Shown: positions 1-8,675, numbered from the stretch's first letter. The stretch is DNA of 59,610 nucleotides from Nostocales cyanobacterium LEGE 11386 (GCA_015207155.1 JADEXK010000037.1:1-59610), one strand, 5' to 3'. Made by a program: numbers and translations. The notes: generated by a model from the sequence alone, not told the origin.

Positions 1-624
1 TTCAAAAGGGTTCTATCTTGCTCTCTAGTCAGAAATACCCTTAAACGGCTGCCCATATCCCTGTTACCTTTGTAGACACATTTTACGTTTTTACTTATCT
101 TTACACAGTTTGGTTTTTTCACCTCGTCTTACTTAGCTAAAACAGAGATTACCCGACACGTCAAAATATCGCCGAGAAATTATATTCGCCTAACACTTTT
201 AAAACATCCTCTCAGCAACCTACTGAAACGAGCGACAGACAAAGTATGGTGAAACATAATTCGTTTCACCAAAAGTTCAAAGCTAGATTTTGTTGCCCAA
301 AACCAAAAATTGCAATGACCCATTGGCGATAAACATCTCCATATGATTTAGAAAAAAATTGTATATTTGAACCTTGTTATATAACTTAAAATAATTCTTG
401 AATTTGCATCATAAATTTCTAGGAAAAATAAAGTTTATTTATAAATAATTTACAAATTATTTATAGAGTTGCCATTCAATGAATATTTTTCTATCAATCA
501 ACTCTTAAATATAGATTAATCCATTGTTAATAAAAGCTTAAACTAGTTTTAATAAAAAAGAATTTACCTTATTTAAAGTTGTAAATTTAAGACCAGAAAC
601 TCACTCCTTAAAATCCGAGGTAGT
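1..624. other. AT-rich upstream region of pstS
   Basis: This stretch carries no convincing gene. It is strongly AT-rich from about 340 onward, and its last 100 bases hold the likely promoter and regulatory region of pstS, including the candidate Pho box listed separately. A Shine-Dalgarno-like GAGG lies at 617-620, just ahead of the pstS ATG. Confidence 0.6.
537..579 (+). promoter_or_regulatory. Candidate Pho box (SphR/PhoB-type site)
   Basis: The cyanobacterial Pho box is described as tandem 8-base repeats close to YTTAAYYW. Here CTTAAACT (537-544) and TTTAATAA (548-555) lie 11 bases apart, each with one mismatch. TTTACCTT (563-570, one mismatch) and TTTAAAGT (572-579, two mismatches) follow with less regular spacing. 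The location, 45-90 bases before pstS, is right for control of a phosphate uptake operon by phosphate starvation. The region is very AT-rich, so chance matches are possible. Confidence 0.35.
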
Positions 625-1674
625 ATGATTTTTTCAACCACCATTTTGCAGCGAACATTTACTACTTCAGTGGTAACAACTGCTGTCGCACTTGGTTCTC
701 TTTTAACTGCACCTGCTCAAGCTCAAGCTCAAACTCTCAATGGTGCAGGGGCAACTTTTCCAGCTCCTTTGTACGAAAGATATGCTCGTGAAGTTAGAAA
801 AAAGTTTCCAGATATGAGAGTTAACTACCAAGCAATTGGTAGTGGTGGCGGTATTCGTCAAACGATTGCTGGAACTGTTGACTTTGGTGGTAGCGATGCG
901 GCAATGAAAGATGAAGAAATGGCCAAAGTCAAGAACGGTGTGATTTTAGTACCTACAGCAGGTGGCGCAGTTTCTGTTGTTTATAATCTGCCAGGTGTTA
1001 ATAATCTCAGATTATCTCGTACTACCCTACCAGCTATTTTTTCTGGTCAAATTACTAACTGGAGTGATGCCAAAATTAAAGCTGATAATCCTGGCGTAAA
1101 TCTACCCAATCAACCGATTAGATTTGCTGTTCGTGCTGATGGTAGCGGTACAACTTTCATTTTCACCAACCATTTGAGTTCAATTAGTTCTTATTTCAAA
1201 GGTAGAGTTGGCGCTGGTACTGCTCCCAAATGGAATTTGCCCAACGTCCTCAGTGGTAAGGGTAACCCAGGCGTAGCCGCCTTAGTAGCTCGTACTCCAG
1301 GTGCTATTGGTTATGTAGAATATTCCTACGCTACCCAAAACAAGCTAAAATCAGCACTGCTTCAAAATAAGGCAGGAGAATTTGTGGCTCCTTCTTTGCA
1401 GTCTGCAAACGCAGCTTTATCATCTGTGAATTTTCCAGACAACTACCGGACTTTTGTCGGAGATCCAGGACAAGGTTATCCTATTGTTGGTCTGACCTGG
1501 ATGATGGTTTACAAACAGTATCCTAATGCTGCTAAAGCTGATGCTGTCAGGAAATGGATTAATTGGGTGTTGACAGACGGTCAAAAATTAAATGATGACC
1601 TGAACTACACCAGAATTCCTCCCGCAGTGGCAAATCGGGTACTACAGACAGTGAATAACACTGTTAAACCATAA
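625..1674 (+). CDS. pstS: Phosphate ABC transporter substrate-binding protein PstS
   Basis: Periplasmic phosphate-binding protein of the high-affinity Pst transporter, 349 aa, the usual length. Residues 1 to about 33 form a signal peptide (hydrophobic core, then an A-Q-A-Q-rich cleavage region), followed by the typical mature start TLNGAGATFPAPLYERY. Phosphate-contacting motifs of the family are visible: GSGGGIRQ, FGGSDAAM and ADGSGTT. The ATG at 625 is preceded by GAGG. It is the first gene of pstS-pstC-pstA-pstB; a strong hairpin separates it from pstC, which would fit the excess of binding protein over permease that such transporters need. A candidate Pho box lies upstream. Confidence 0.96.
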   Translation: MIFSTTILQRTFTTSVVTTAVALGSLLTAPAQAQAQTLNGAGATFPAPLYERYAREVRKKFPDMRVNYQAIGSGGGIRQTIAGTVDFGGSDAAMKDEEMAKVKNGVILVPTAGGAVSVVYNLPGVNNLRLSRTTLPAIFSGQITNWSDAKIKADNPGVNLPNQPIRFAVRADGSGTTFIFTNHLSSISSYFKGRVGAGTAPKWNLPNVLSGKGNPGVAALVARTPGAIGYVEYSYATQNKLKSALLQNKAGEFVAPSLQSANAALSSVNFPDNYRTFVGDPGQGYPIVGLTWMMVYKQYPNAAKADAVRKWINWVLTDGQKLNDDLNYTRIPPAVANRVLQTVNNTVKP

Positions 1675-1698
1675 TTCATCAGCTGAATTTCTTCTTTA

Positions 1699-1727
1699 AA
1701 TAGGGTGGGCAAACAGTCCACCCTATT
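1699..1727 (+). terminator. Hairpin between pstS and pstC
   Basis: AATAGGGTGG at 1699-1708 pairs perfectly with CCACCCTATT at 1718-1727, leaving a 9-base loop. No long T-run follows, so it may act as a leaky terminator or as a 3'-end stabiliser for a pstS-only transcript rather than as a full stop; pstC follows 32 bases later on the same strand. Confidence 0.6.
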
Positions 1728-1759
1728 GGCACACAAATAGTTCAAATTCTTGATTTGTT

Positions 1760-2761
1760 ATGACAAATTCATCTAAACCAACCGATTATAATTCATCACC
1801 TCACCCGAATTTTGGTGAGGAAAATTTTGAATTGATAGCTAAAGACGGTATGAAAGGTTGGTTTGACCAAGGATTTACATGGCTAGTCTATACTTTTGCC
1901 GCAATTACCGTGGCAGTGCTATTTGTGATGAGTTGGATCATTTTTCAAGAGGCTAGACCAGCTATTGCTAAATTTGGTATAGAGTTTTTATGGGAACAAG
2001 ATTGGGATGTAAATAATGAGGTTTTTGGTGCTTTACCTTATATTTATGGAACCATAATTAGTAGTGCGATCGCAATTTTGTTTGCATTTCCTATAGGCCT
2101 AGCAATTGCATTAGTCACCAGTGAAAATTTTCTACTACCTGCTGTACAAACAACTTTGGCATTTATTGTCCAGTTAATTGCCGCAATTCCCAGTGTCATT
2201 GTTGGTTTATGGGGAGTTTTTATTTTTATTCCAGTTTTATTACCCTTACAAAAGTGGTTAGCCAACTATTTTGGCTGGATACCACTATTTAATACAACAG
2301 AACCTTTTGGGACAAATATGTTAACTGCGGGAATTATCCTAGCAATTATGATTTTGCCAACAATGGCAGCAATTAGCCGTGATGTGTTATTGGCAATTCC
2401 TAAAGAATTACGTAGTTCATCTATGGCTTTGGGTAGTACCCGTTGGGAAACAATTTTTCGAGTGTTGTTACCTGCGGGATTTTCTGGAATTGTGAGCGCA
2501 GCAATGCTGTCTTTAGGAAGAGCTTTAGGCGAAACAATGGCTGTGACTATGGTAATTGGTAATTCTTCTCAAATCAGTGCTTCTTTGCTAGATCCGGCCT
2601 ACACAATACCCTCAGTCATAGCCAATGAATTTGCCGAAGCTGATCCAGGATTGCACATTGGAGCTTTAACCTATCTGGGATTAGTTTTGTTTGGAGTGAC
2701 TCTAGCTGTGAATATTGTTGCTGTGCTTCTGGTACAGTGGGTTCGTCAGAAAAATAGCTGA
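1760..2761 (+). CDS. pstC: Phosphate ABC transporter permease PstC
   Basis: Inner-membrane subunit of the Pst phosphate importer, 333 aa. A hydrophilic N-terminus of about 35 residues is followed by roughly six membrane segments. The cytoplasmic coupling (EAA) loop reads ALGSTRWETIFRVLLPAG near residues 222-240 and is the contact to PstB. It sits 85 bases after pstS and 36 bases before pstA on the same strand. It is expected to form the channel as a PstC-PstA heterodimer with two PstB ATPases. Confidence 0.95.
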   Translation: MTNSSKPTDYNSSPHPNFGEENFELIAKDGMKGWFDQGFTWLVYTFAAITVAVLFVMSWIIFQEARPAIAKFGIEFLWEQDWDVNNEVFGALPYIYGTIISSAIAILFAFPIGLAIALVTSENFLLPAVQTTLAFIVQLIAAIPSVIVGLWGVFIFIPVLLPLQKWLANYFGWIPLFNTTEPFGTNMLTAGIILAIMILPTMAAISRDVLLAIPKELRSSSMALGSTRWETIFRVLLPAGFSGIVSAAMLSLGRALGETMAVTMVIGNSSQISASLLDPAYTIPSVIANEFAEADPGLHIGALTYLGLVLFGVTLAVNIVAVLLVQWVRQKNS

Positions 2762-2797
2762 AAAATACGCAGAAATTAAATATTAAGTTTTTCATAT

Positions 2798-3679
2798 ATG
2801 AATAATTATCAACATTCAGATATAGACCAATCTCTAGCAACTGAATTATTTAGCCCTTTACCAAAATCAAGGCTGTTATTTACTTATTTGATGAATGCGA
2901 TCGCCTTTGCATTCACAGTTTTAGCTTTAATTCCTTTATTATCTATTTTGTGGGAAATTATTGCACGGGGAATATCTGGGCTAAAACTGGAAATGTTTGT
3001 CAATTCTGTAATTGATTTTGGATTTGGCAACGCCATTTTAGGAACAGCAACAATCGTGACTATTGCTGCAATATTAAGTGTCCCCGTAGGCATATTCACG
3101 GGCATATTTTTAGCAGAATTTGGACGTACTAACCCAGCAGCGAATTTTGTGCGCTTTATAACTAATATTCTCACGGGAGTTCCCTCCATTGTTGTGGGTG
3201 TATTTGCTTACGGAGTCATCGTATTACTAACAAAAAAATTTAGTGCGATCGCTGGTGGCTTTGCTTTAGCTACAATCATGCTTCCCGTAATTGTCCTCAC
3301 AACCGAAGAAGCTTTAAAACTAATTCCTACAGAACAGCGCCTAGCCTCCGCCGCTTTGGGTAGTACTCGCTTCCAAACTACTTTTCGTATTGTAGTTACT
3401 GCTGCTATACCTGGAATTACCACAGGTATTTTATTAGCCGTCGCCCGTGCTGCTGGTGAAACAGCACCATTAGTTTTTACTGCATTATTTAGCCTAGATT
3501 GGTCAGATGGATTACTCAGCCCAACGGCTTCTTTACCAGTATTAATTTACAATCTCTACAACGATCCAGACCCGCAAAAGCACCAATTAGTTTGGACTAC
3601 CTCTATAGTCCTACTTGGTTTAGTTTTATGTGTCAGTATTATATCTCGCGTAGTTACTCGCAAGAAAAAAATCAACTGA
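2798..3679 (+). CDS. pstA: Phosphate ABC transporter permease PstA
   Basis: Second membrane subunit of the phosphate importer, 293 aa with about six membrane segments. The coupling loop ALGSTRFQTTFRIVVTAA near residues 185-203 parallels that of PstC. The family motif for the substrate path, ARAAGETAPL, is present near residue 218. It lies 36 bases after pstC and 42 bases before pstB, which supports cotranscription. The N-terminal soluble stretch (about 30 residues) is normal for the cyanobacterial family. Confidence 0.95.
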   Translation: MNNYQHSDIDQSLATELFSPLPKSRLLFTYLMNAIAFAFTVLALIPLLSILWEIIARGISGLKLEMFVNSVIDFGFGNAILGTATIVTIAAILSVPVGIFTGIFLAEFGRTNPAANFVRFITNILTGVPSIVVGVFAYGVIVLLTKKFSAIAGGFALATIMLPVIVLTTEEALKLIPTEQRLASAALGSTRFQTTFRIVVTAAIPGITTGILLAVARAAGETAPLVFTALFSLDWSDGLLSPTASLPVLIYNLYNDPDPQKHQLVWTTSIVLLGLVLCVSIISRVVTRKKKIN

Positions 3680-3721
3680 AATATAAAATATCAAACTTTT
3701 ATTTACAAATACTCAGCCAAT

Positions 3722-4501
3722 ATGAATACATTAATTCCAGCTATTAGAGTTAAAAGTCTCAGCTTCTACTACGGTAATACAAAAGCAATAGAAGGAGTCT
3801 CAATAGATATTTATCAAAACCATGTAACTGCACTTATTGGCCCTAGTGGTTGTGGTAAATCAACTTTTATTAAAAGCCTCAATCGTATTAGCGAATTAGA
3901 AGGTTCGGTAAAAGTAGAAGGACGTGTAGAATTTTTTGGTCAGAATATTTATGATCCCCGCATCAATTTAAATCGATTAAGACGCCAAATCGGCATGGTG
4001 TTCCAAAAACCAAATCCTTTTCCCATGAGCATTTATGAAAATGTTGCTTATGGAATGAGAATAGCTGGTAGATATCCGCAGACAGAATTAGATGCAGTTG
4101 TTGAATCTGCACTAAAAGGAGCTGCTCTCTGGGATGAAGTTAAAGATAAGCTAGATAAATCCGCTTTAGGTCTTTCTGGCGGTCAACAACAGCGACTTTG
4201 TATTGCTCGTGCTTTAGCGGTCAAACCAAAAGTTCTTCTAATGGATGAACCTTGTTCGGCTCTTGACCCAATTGCTACCATGAAAATTGAGGAACTGATT
4301 TATAATTTGCGCTCTGAATTTACGATCGCGATTGTCACCCACAATATGCAGCAAGCTACTCGCGTTTCAGATTTTACAGCTTTCTTCAGCACCGATGAAA
4401 GTCGGATAGGTCAAATGGTTGAATTCGGCGTGACAAATCAACTCTTTAGCAATCCCCTAGATTCTCGCACCCAAGACTATGTTTCAGGACGTTTTGGTTA
4501 A
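3722..4501 (+). CDS. pstB: Phosphate ABC transporter ATPase PstB (first copy)
   Basis: ATP-hydrolysing subunit of the Pst importer, 259 aa. All ABC motifs are intact: Walker A GPSGCGKS, Q-loop MVFQKPNPFPMS, signature LSGGQQQR, Walker B VLLMDEP, D-loop SALD and H-loop IVTHN. It completes the pstSCAB operon 42 bases after pstA. A second, more divergent copy lies about 1 kb downstream after a dead regulator gene. This copy is the canonical one and should be enough for transport. Confidence 0.95.
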   Translation: MNTLIPAIRVKSLSFYYGNTKAIEGVSIDIYQNHVTALIGPSGCGKSTFIKSLNRISELEGSVKVEGRVEFFGQNIYDPRINLNRLRRQIGMVFQKPNPFPMSIYENVAYGMRIAGRYPQTELDAVVESALKGAALWDEVKDKLDKSALGLSGGQQQRLCIARALAVKPKVLLMDEPCSALDPIATMKIEELIYNLRSEFTIAIVTHNMQQATRVSDFTAFFSTDESRIGQMVEFGVTNQLFSNPLDSRTQDYVSGRFG

Positions 4502-4619
4502 GGTGTTTTCTCGCTGGCTTCAGAAGATGTTTAGGCATTTATTATTTAATTTGCCAGCTACTTTTAACTAGCCATATACAGAATATTTAAATTCACCTCC
4601 GCTTTTAAGCTACTTCACA

Positions 4620-5050
4620 GGCAATCAAGGAGTAATTCCTCCGTCTGTGAGCAGGCTTTCCCGATTGAGACAACTGGATGTATTAGCGTTCGCTGAACTT
4701 ACCTTCATAAAAATTCTTCTTCAGCTCCTTGATGTATTACCCTTCTATAAAAAGGTTGTCACTCTTTGTCGGGAGGCTGGCTTTGAACCGGAAATCAATC
4801 AAGTTGTCATAGTAACTGGAGTTATCACACTCTCAGCTTAGTTACAGCAGGCGTTAGCGTGTTTATCTTACCCAACCATGTTCAAACGCTACACTGTAAG
4901 GGAATCTTTTATCGATCACTCCAAAATGCAACCCTAAACCGACAGATTGCTGTTGTTTGGCGACAGGCGAATTTGTCTATTGTTTTACGTCAATTTCTCA
5001 AGGTCATTCAGGAGGTAATAAACCTGTTCTTCTGGATTCTTGGTGAATGA
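4620..5050 (+). pseudogene. Remnant of a LysR-type regulator (effector domain)
   Basis: Two reading-frame fragments together rebuild the second half of a LysR effector-binding domain. The first (4647-4841) contains LPFYKKVVTLCREAGFEPE, the typical FYD-x-V-x-LC-x-x-AGF segment. The second (about 4830-5050) contains SLVTAGVSVFILPNHVQ, then IAVVWRQ and FLKVIQEV, the usual domain end. They are in different frames and join across a one-base frameshift near 4826-4835. The N-terminal helix-turn-helix domain is absent, so the gene is dead. Its position between two pstB genes suggests an old insertion or a former neighbour. Confidence 0.7.
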
Positions 5051-5489
5051 GGCAATAATCCTACAAGCTTTATATCTGCTTTATATCTATGGACTGAAAG
5101 CAATAAAATTGTTATTCTCCTGACAATAGTCTAAAGGAATGAGATAATTAGATAACAATCTGGGGGCAATGAATATACTATTTCAACTGAAAGGCATTAA
5201 ATAAATCAAGAAATTGTAATGTTACTTGCTTGATTTGTGCTTTATGAAACTAATGTAGCATATTCTCACTAATTTTAAAATCAGTTATTGCCTTTTATTG
5301 ATATATGCCAAATTGAGCATTGATTTTGATGCAAATATCTACTAACTACTGCTGTTTAGCTACTAATGAATACTAGCCTCCATGATTCGGAACTATGACG
5401 AGTCTGTATTGGCTTCACAAATAACAAAACAGTATTACTGATTTTTACTACTTTGTTTAGTCAATATTTATTGCACACTGTTTTTCAGC

Positions 5490-6275
5490 ATGAATAAATT
5501 AATTCCCGCCATCAAAGTCAAAAACCTCAATTTTTATTACAATAACCAAAAGATACTTGAAGGAGTATCAATGGAAATTTACCAAAGCAAAGTAACTGCA
5601 ATTATTGGCCCTAGTGGTTGTGGTAAGTCTACTTTTTTAAAATGTCTCAATCGGATGATTGAATTAGAAGCAGAAGTGCGAGTTGAAGGAAGGGTAGAAT
5701 TTTTTAATCAAAATATTTATGAGCGTCGGGTAAACTTAAATCGACTACGCCGCCAAGTGAGTATGGTACTCCCCAAGCCAAATCTTTTTCCTATGAGCGT
5801 TTACGATAATGTGGCTTATGGAGTGAAAATCGTTGGGTGGCGTCCCAAGGCAGAATTAGACGAAATTGTGGAATCTGCTATTAAAGATGCCGACCTTTGG
5901 GATGAAGTAAAAAATAAATTGCATAAATCGGCTTTAGACCTTTCTGGTGGTCAACAACAGCGACTTTGCATTGCTCGAGCTTTAGCAGTCAAGCCGAAAA
6001 TTATTCTGATGGATGAACCTTGTTTTGCTCTTGATCCTGTTGCTAGCATGAAAGTTGAAAGTTTAATTCAAAGCTTGCGTTTGCGCTCAGAATTAACAAT
6101 GGTAATTATTAGCCACAACTTGCAGCAAGTCACTCGTATATCTGATTTCACGGCTTATTTTCACAATAATGAACATCGAATTGGTGAAATGGTAGAATTT
6201 GGTACTACAAAAAAAATTTTTACTAATCCTCTTGATTGCCGCACCCGAGACTATGTATTTGCTCGTCTTAGTTGA
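5490..6275 (+). CDS. pstB2: PstB-like phosphate ABC ATPase, divergent second copy
   Basis: 261-aa paralogue of the upstream PstB, similar over its full length. Walker A GPSGCGKS, signature LSGGQQQR, Walker B IILMDEP and H-loop IISHN are intact. Two normally conserved features differ: the Q-loop reads SMVLPKPNLFP, with proline in place of glutamine, and the D-loop region reads CFALD instead of CSALD. The Q-loop glutamine normally couples Mg-ATP to the permease, so this subunit may be asymmetric or regulatory and may pair with the canonical PstB. From memory, other cyanobacterial PstB paralogues have a similar PKPNLFP version, so this is probably a conserved subfamily and not a random mutation. 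It has its own long upstream region. Confidence 0.88.
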   Translation: MNKLIPAIKVKNLNFYYNNQKILEGVSMEIYQSKVTAIIGPSGCGKSTFLKCLNRMIELEAEVRVEGRVEFFNQNIYERRVNLNRLRRQVSMVLPKPNLFPMSVYDNVAYGVKIVGWRPKAELDEIVESAIKDADLWDEVKNKLHKSALDLSGGQQQRLCIARALAVKPKIILMDEPCFALDPVASMKVESLIQSLRLRSELTMVIISHNLQQVTRISDFTAYFHNNEHRIGEMVEFGTTKKIFTNPLDCRTRDYVFARLS

Positions 6276-6423
6276 AATATTTACTTTTGTAGCTTTTAAG
6301 TTAGGTTAAGAAAAGAATTACAGATTTAATTAATTCCAATAGCTTGTAAATAGCATTATTTAATACCGAGACTAATTTCCACACTACATTTAACTTTAAA
6401 AGTACTTAAGTAGTAAGACTTTG

Positions 6424-6484
6424 TAAAATAAAAGTTCGTAGTAAGCGGCTCTAGCCCTTTAAAAACTTGTAAGAAAGCGATAAA
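6424..6484. repeat. Half of a palindromic repeat (copy of 50689-50764)
   Basis: This segment, with core GTTCGTAGTAAGCGGCTC, is nearly identical in inverse orientation to the element at 50689-50764, differing at about two positions over some 60 bases. The copy at 50.7 kb has both terminal inverted repeats. This one breaks off after GCGATAAA and loses the second end, where the decayed reading frame 6479-6694 begins. It is therefore a truncated copy of a miniature palindromic element. Confidence 0.75.
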
Positions 6485-6694
6485 GATATTCTTCGTGAGT
6501 TAATTAGAAAAAATTCTGAAATCCATGTTTATATTGGCATGTTGGGTGATGAATTTAAGCAACGCTATGGTAAACCGATAACTGAGCAAATCAAATGCTT
6601 GCAGATGAACGGTAATTTTATTAAATTTTTGCGCTGGTGTAATTCTTTTGACTTGAAGCAAACAGCAAAAGGCTGGCAAGTCGCTTTGCGTTAA
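6479..6694 (+). pseudogene. C-terminal gene remnant, possible OST-HTH/LOTUS-like domain
   Basis: A 71-codon frame without a start reads like real protein, with GMLGDEFKQRYGKPI, then FIKFLRWCNSFDL, then WQVAL before the TAA. The pattern (a G-x-E/F-K-x-R-x-G helix followed by F-x-x-FL and a terminal strand) resembles an OST-HTH/LOTUS-type winged helix at the end of bacterial NYN-domain proteins. A TAA lies just upstream in the same frame, inside the truncated palindromic repeat, so the 5' part of the gene has been lost. The domain identity is tentative; the coding character is more certain than the family. Confidence 0.4.
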
Positions 6695-6758
6695 AACTCT
6701 GAGCTTATCCATACTGATATATGATTAATACAGTATGTAAAGAAATATAAATAGTACC

Positions 6759-7463
6759 ATGCAAAATAAAGTTGTTGTTATTGTCGGTGCAACTGGCGGC
6801 ATTGGTTCAGCTTTAACTCGCCAACTTACGCCTACAGGAGCGTCTTTAGTGCTGGCTGCAAAAGATGTCACCCGTTTAGCAACACTAGCGGAGGATTTAC
6901 CAGGGCAAGTTTTGATAGTTCCCACAGATATTACTGACCCCCAACAAGTAAACACATTAATAGAAAAAGCGATCGCAGAGTTTGGTCAAATCGATGTACT
7001 AGTAAATGTTGCTGGTGCTGGTATCCTCAAGCCTTACAACAGCCTCGAACCAGCAGATTTAGGCAAGATGCTAGATATCAACTTAAAAGGCTGTTTCTAC
7101 ACCACCCAGGCGGCTGCAAAAGAGATGCAAAAGCGCAAATCTGGCCATATCTGTAACGTAGTCGGAATTTTGGGTAAGCATTCGATGGCAACGGCAGCAG
7201 CTTATTCAGCTTCCAAGTTTGGTGTTGTTGGTTTCAGTAAGTGCATGGCGGAAGAACTGAAGCGTTTTGGTATTAAATTTACTCTATTCTATTTTGGCGG
7301 GGTAGATTCCCCGTTCTGGGACAATGTAAGTCTAAAGGTAGACCGTAAAAAAATGCTTAGTCCGGAAACAGCTGCTAACGCTATTTTCTTTGCCCTATCT
7401 GCCGAGCCACAAGCTGTGCCAATGGAAATTAATATTCAACCTGAGAGTCATCAATTTTTGTAG
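6759..7463 (+). CDS. Short-chain dehydrogenase/reductase
   Basis: A 234-aa classical-length SDR with a Rossmann fold. The cofactor motif GATGGIG is at residues 10-16, LVNVAG is the NNAG equivalent, and the active-site YSASK is near residue 150. The serine normally 13 residues before the tyrosine is glycine here (NVVGILG), so catalysis may be altered, or a nearby serine may substitute. The substrate cannot be read from sequence. It lies 115 bases upstream of the HPPD gene on the same strand, which may be coincidental. Confidence 0.85.
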   Translation: MQNKVVVIVGATGGIGSALTRQLTPTGASLVLAAKDVTRLATLAEDLPGQVLIVPTDITDPQQVNTLIEKAIAEFGQIDVLVNVAGAGILKPYNSLEPADLGKMLDINLKGCFYTTQAAAKEMQKRKSGHICNVVGILGKHSMATAAAYSASKFGVVGFSKCMAEELKRFGIKFTLFYFGGVDSPFWDNVSLKVDRKKMLSPETAANAIFFALSAEPQAVPMEINIQPESHQFL

Positions 7464-7578
7464 TTTCCATAATGCCATATCTTGATTAAACAATTCTTAC
7501 TGAAGAAAGACTTGGTAATCTGGCAAAAAAGACAAAAATTACAGATAGGTAAGCTGTTGTGCTGGATTTTCAGGATTT

Positions 7579-8619
7579 ATGAAGATTGATCACGTTCATT
7601 TCTATGTAGAAGACGCCACAGTTTGGCGGGATTGGTTTGTCAACCACCTCGGTTTTAGATCAGTAAACAGTAACATCAGTTCAGTTCATACTTGTACGGA
7701 AGTAGTGAAAAACGGTGTTGTCTGTTTCTTGCTGTCTTCAGCCTTATTACCCACAAGTCCAGTCGCTGAGTTTCTGCGCCAACATCCACCTGGTGTGGCT
7801 GATGTCGCTTTTGTGATTGAAGATGTAGAAGCAGCGATCGCTCTAGCTCAAACACACGGCGCTATAGTCCTACAGCCCATCCAGGAACAGCAGGTAGGTA
7901 ATGTTGCTTTTCGGTGTGGCAAAATTGCTGCTTGGGGCGGATTGACACATACATTGATCGAAAGGTCGAGAGTGACTACTGCTCAGGCAGTACTGACAAC
8001 TGAAAACACTTTTACTGCTATAGATCACATAGTGTTAAACGTCGCAGTGGGTGAATTAGAATCTGCTGTCGCTTGGTATGAAAAAATTTTAGATTTTCAA
8101 CCCCAGCAAAGTTTTAAAATTCAAACTGACCGCTCTGCTTTATATAGCCAAGTGATGGTTTCTCGCAACGGCACTGTACAATTACCGATTAATGAACCAG
8201 CTTCCCCCAATTCCCAGATTCAAGAATTTTTAGATGTCAATCGGGGGTCTGGAATTCAACACATCGCCTTGCGGACACCTAATCTCATTAGAGCGATCGC
8301 TCAATTTCGTGCCCGTGGTTTATCTTTACTCTCAGTTCCCCAAACCTACTACTCGCAGATCAAACAACGACCAAACCTTCCTTTGTCAGCGTTAGAACTT
8401 GAGGCGATCGCTCAACAAGAAATTTTGGTGGACTGGAAAGAAGATGCCCAAAACGCAGTGCTACTACAAATTTTTACCCAGCCTATCTTTGGACAGCCGA
8501 CCTTTTTCTTTGAGTTTATTGAGCGCCGTTACCAAGCTCAAGGTTTTGGGGAAGGCAACTTTCGTGCTTTATTTGAAGCTATTGAAAGCGAACAAATCAA
8601 ACGCGGTACTCTTTCTTAA
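7579..8619 (+). CDS. hppD: 4-hydroxyphenylpyruvate dioxygenase
   Basis: Converts 4-hydroxyphenylpyruvate to homogentisate, the aromatic head-group precursor of tocopherols in cyanobacteria. The 346-aa protein has two glyoxalase/dioxygenase-type halves. The predicted Fe(II) ligands are H150 (AIDHIVLN), H228 (IQHIALRT) and E312 (FFFEFIER). The C-terminal lid helix GFGEGNFRALFEAIE is typical of HPPD. The ATG at 7579 starts directly at the first domain (KIDHVHFYV). It is followed by a HAD phosphatase gene 138 bases later. No other tocopherol gene is nearby. Confidence 0.93.
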   Translation: MKIDHVHFYVEDATVWRDWFVNHLGFRSVNSNISSVHTCTEVVKNGVVCFLLSSALLPTSPVAEFLRQHPPGVADVAFVIEDVEAAIALAQTHGAIVLQPIQEQQVGNVAFRCGKIAAWGGLTHTLIERSRVTTAQAVLTTENTFTAIDHIVLNVAVGELESAVAWYEKILDFQPQQSFKIQTDRSALYSQVMVSRNGTVQLPINEPASPNSQIQEFLDVNRGSGIQHIALRTPNLIRAIAQFRARGLSLLSVPQTYYSQIKQRPNLPLSALELEAIAQQEILVDWKEDAQNAVLLQIFTQPIFGQPTFFFEFIERRYQAQGFGEGNFRALFEAIESEQIKRGTLS

Positions 8620-8639
8620 AAGTGCTTCCTTCCTAAATG

Positions 8640-8675
8640 CGCTTGTCCTGAGCGAAGTCGAAGGGGAGTGCTGAG
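8640..8675. repeat. Dispersed intergenic repeat fragment
   Basis: CTTGTCCTGAGCGAAGTCGA at 8642-8661 followed by AGGGGAGTGCTGAG is a widely dispersed cyanobacterial intergenic motif. A related TGAGCTTGTCGAAGTG occurs near 31369. No function is inferred. Confidence 0.45.
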
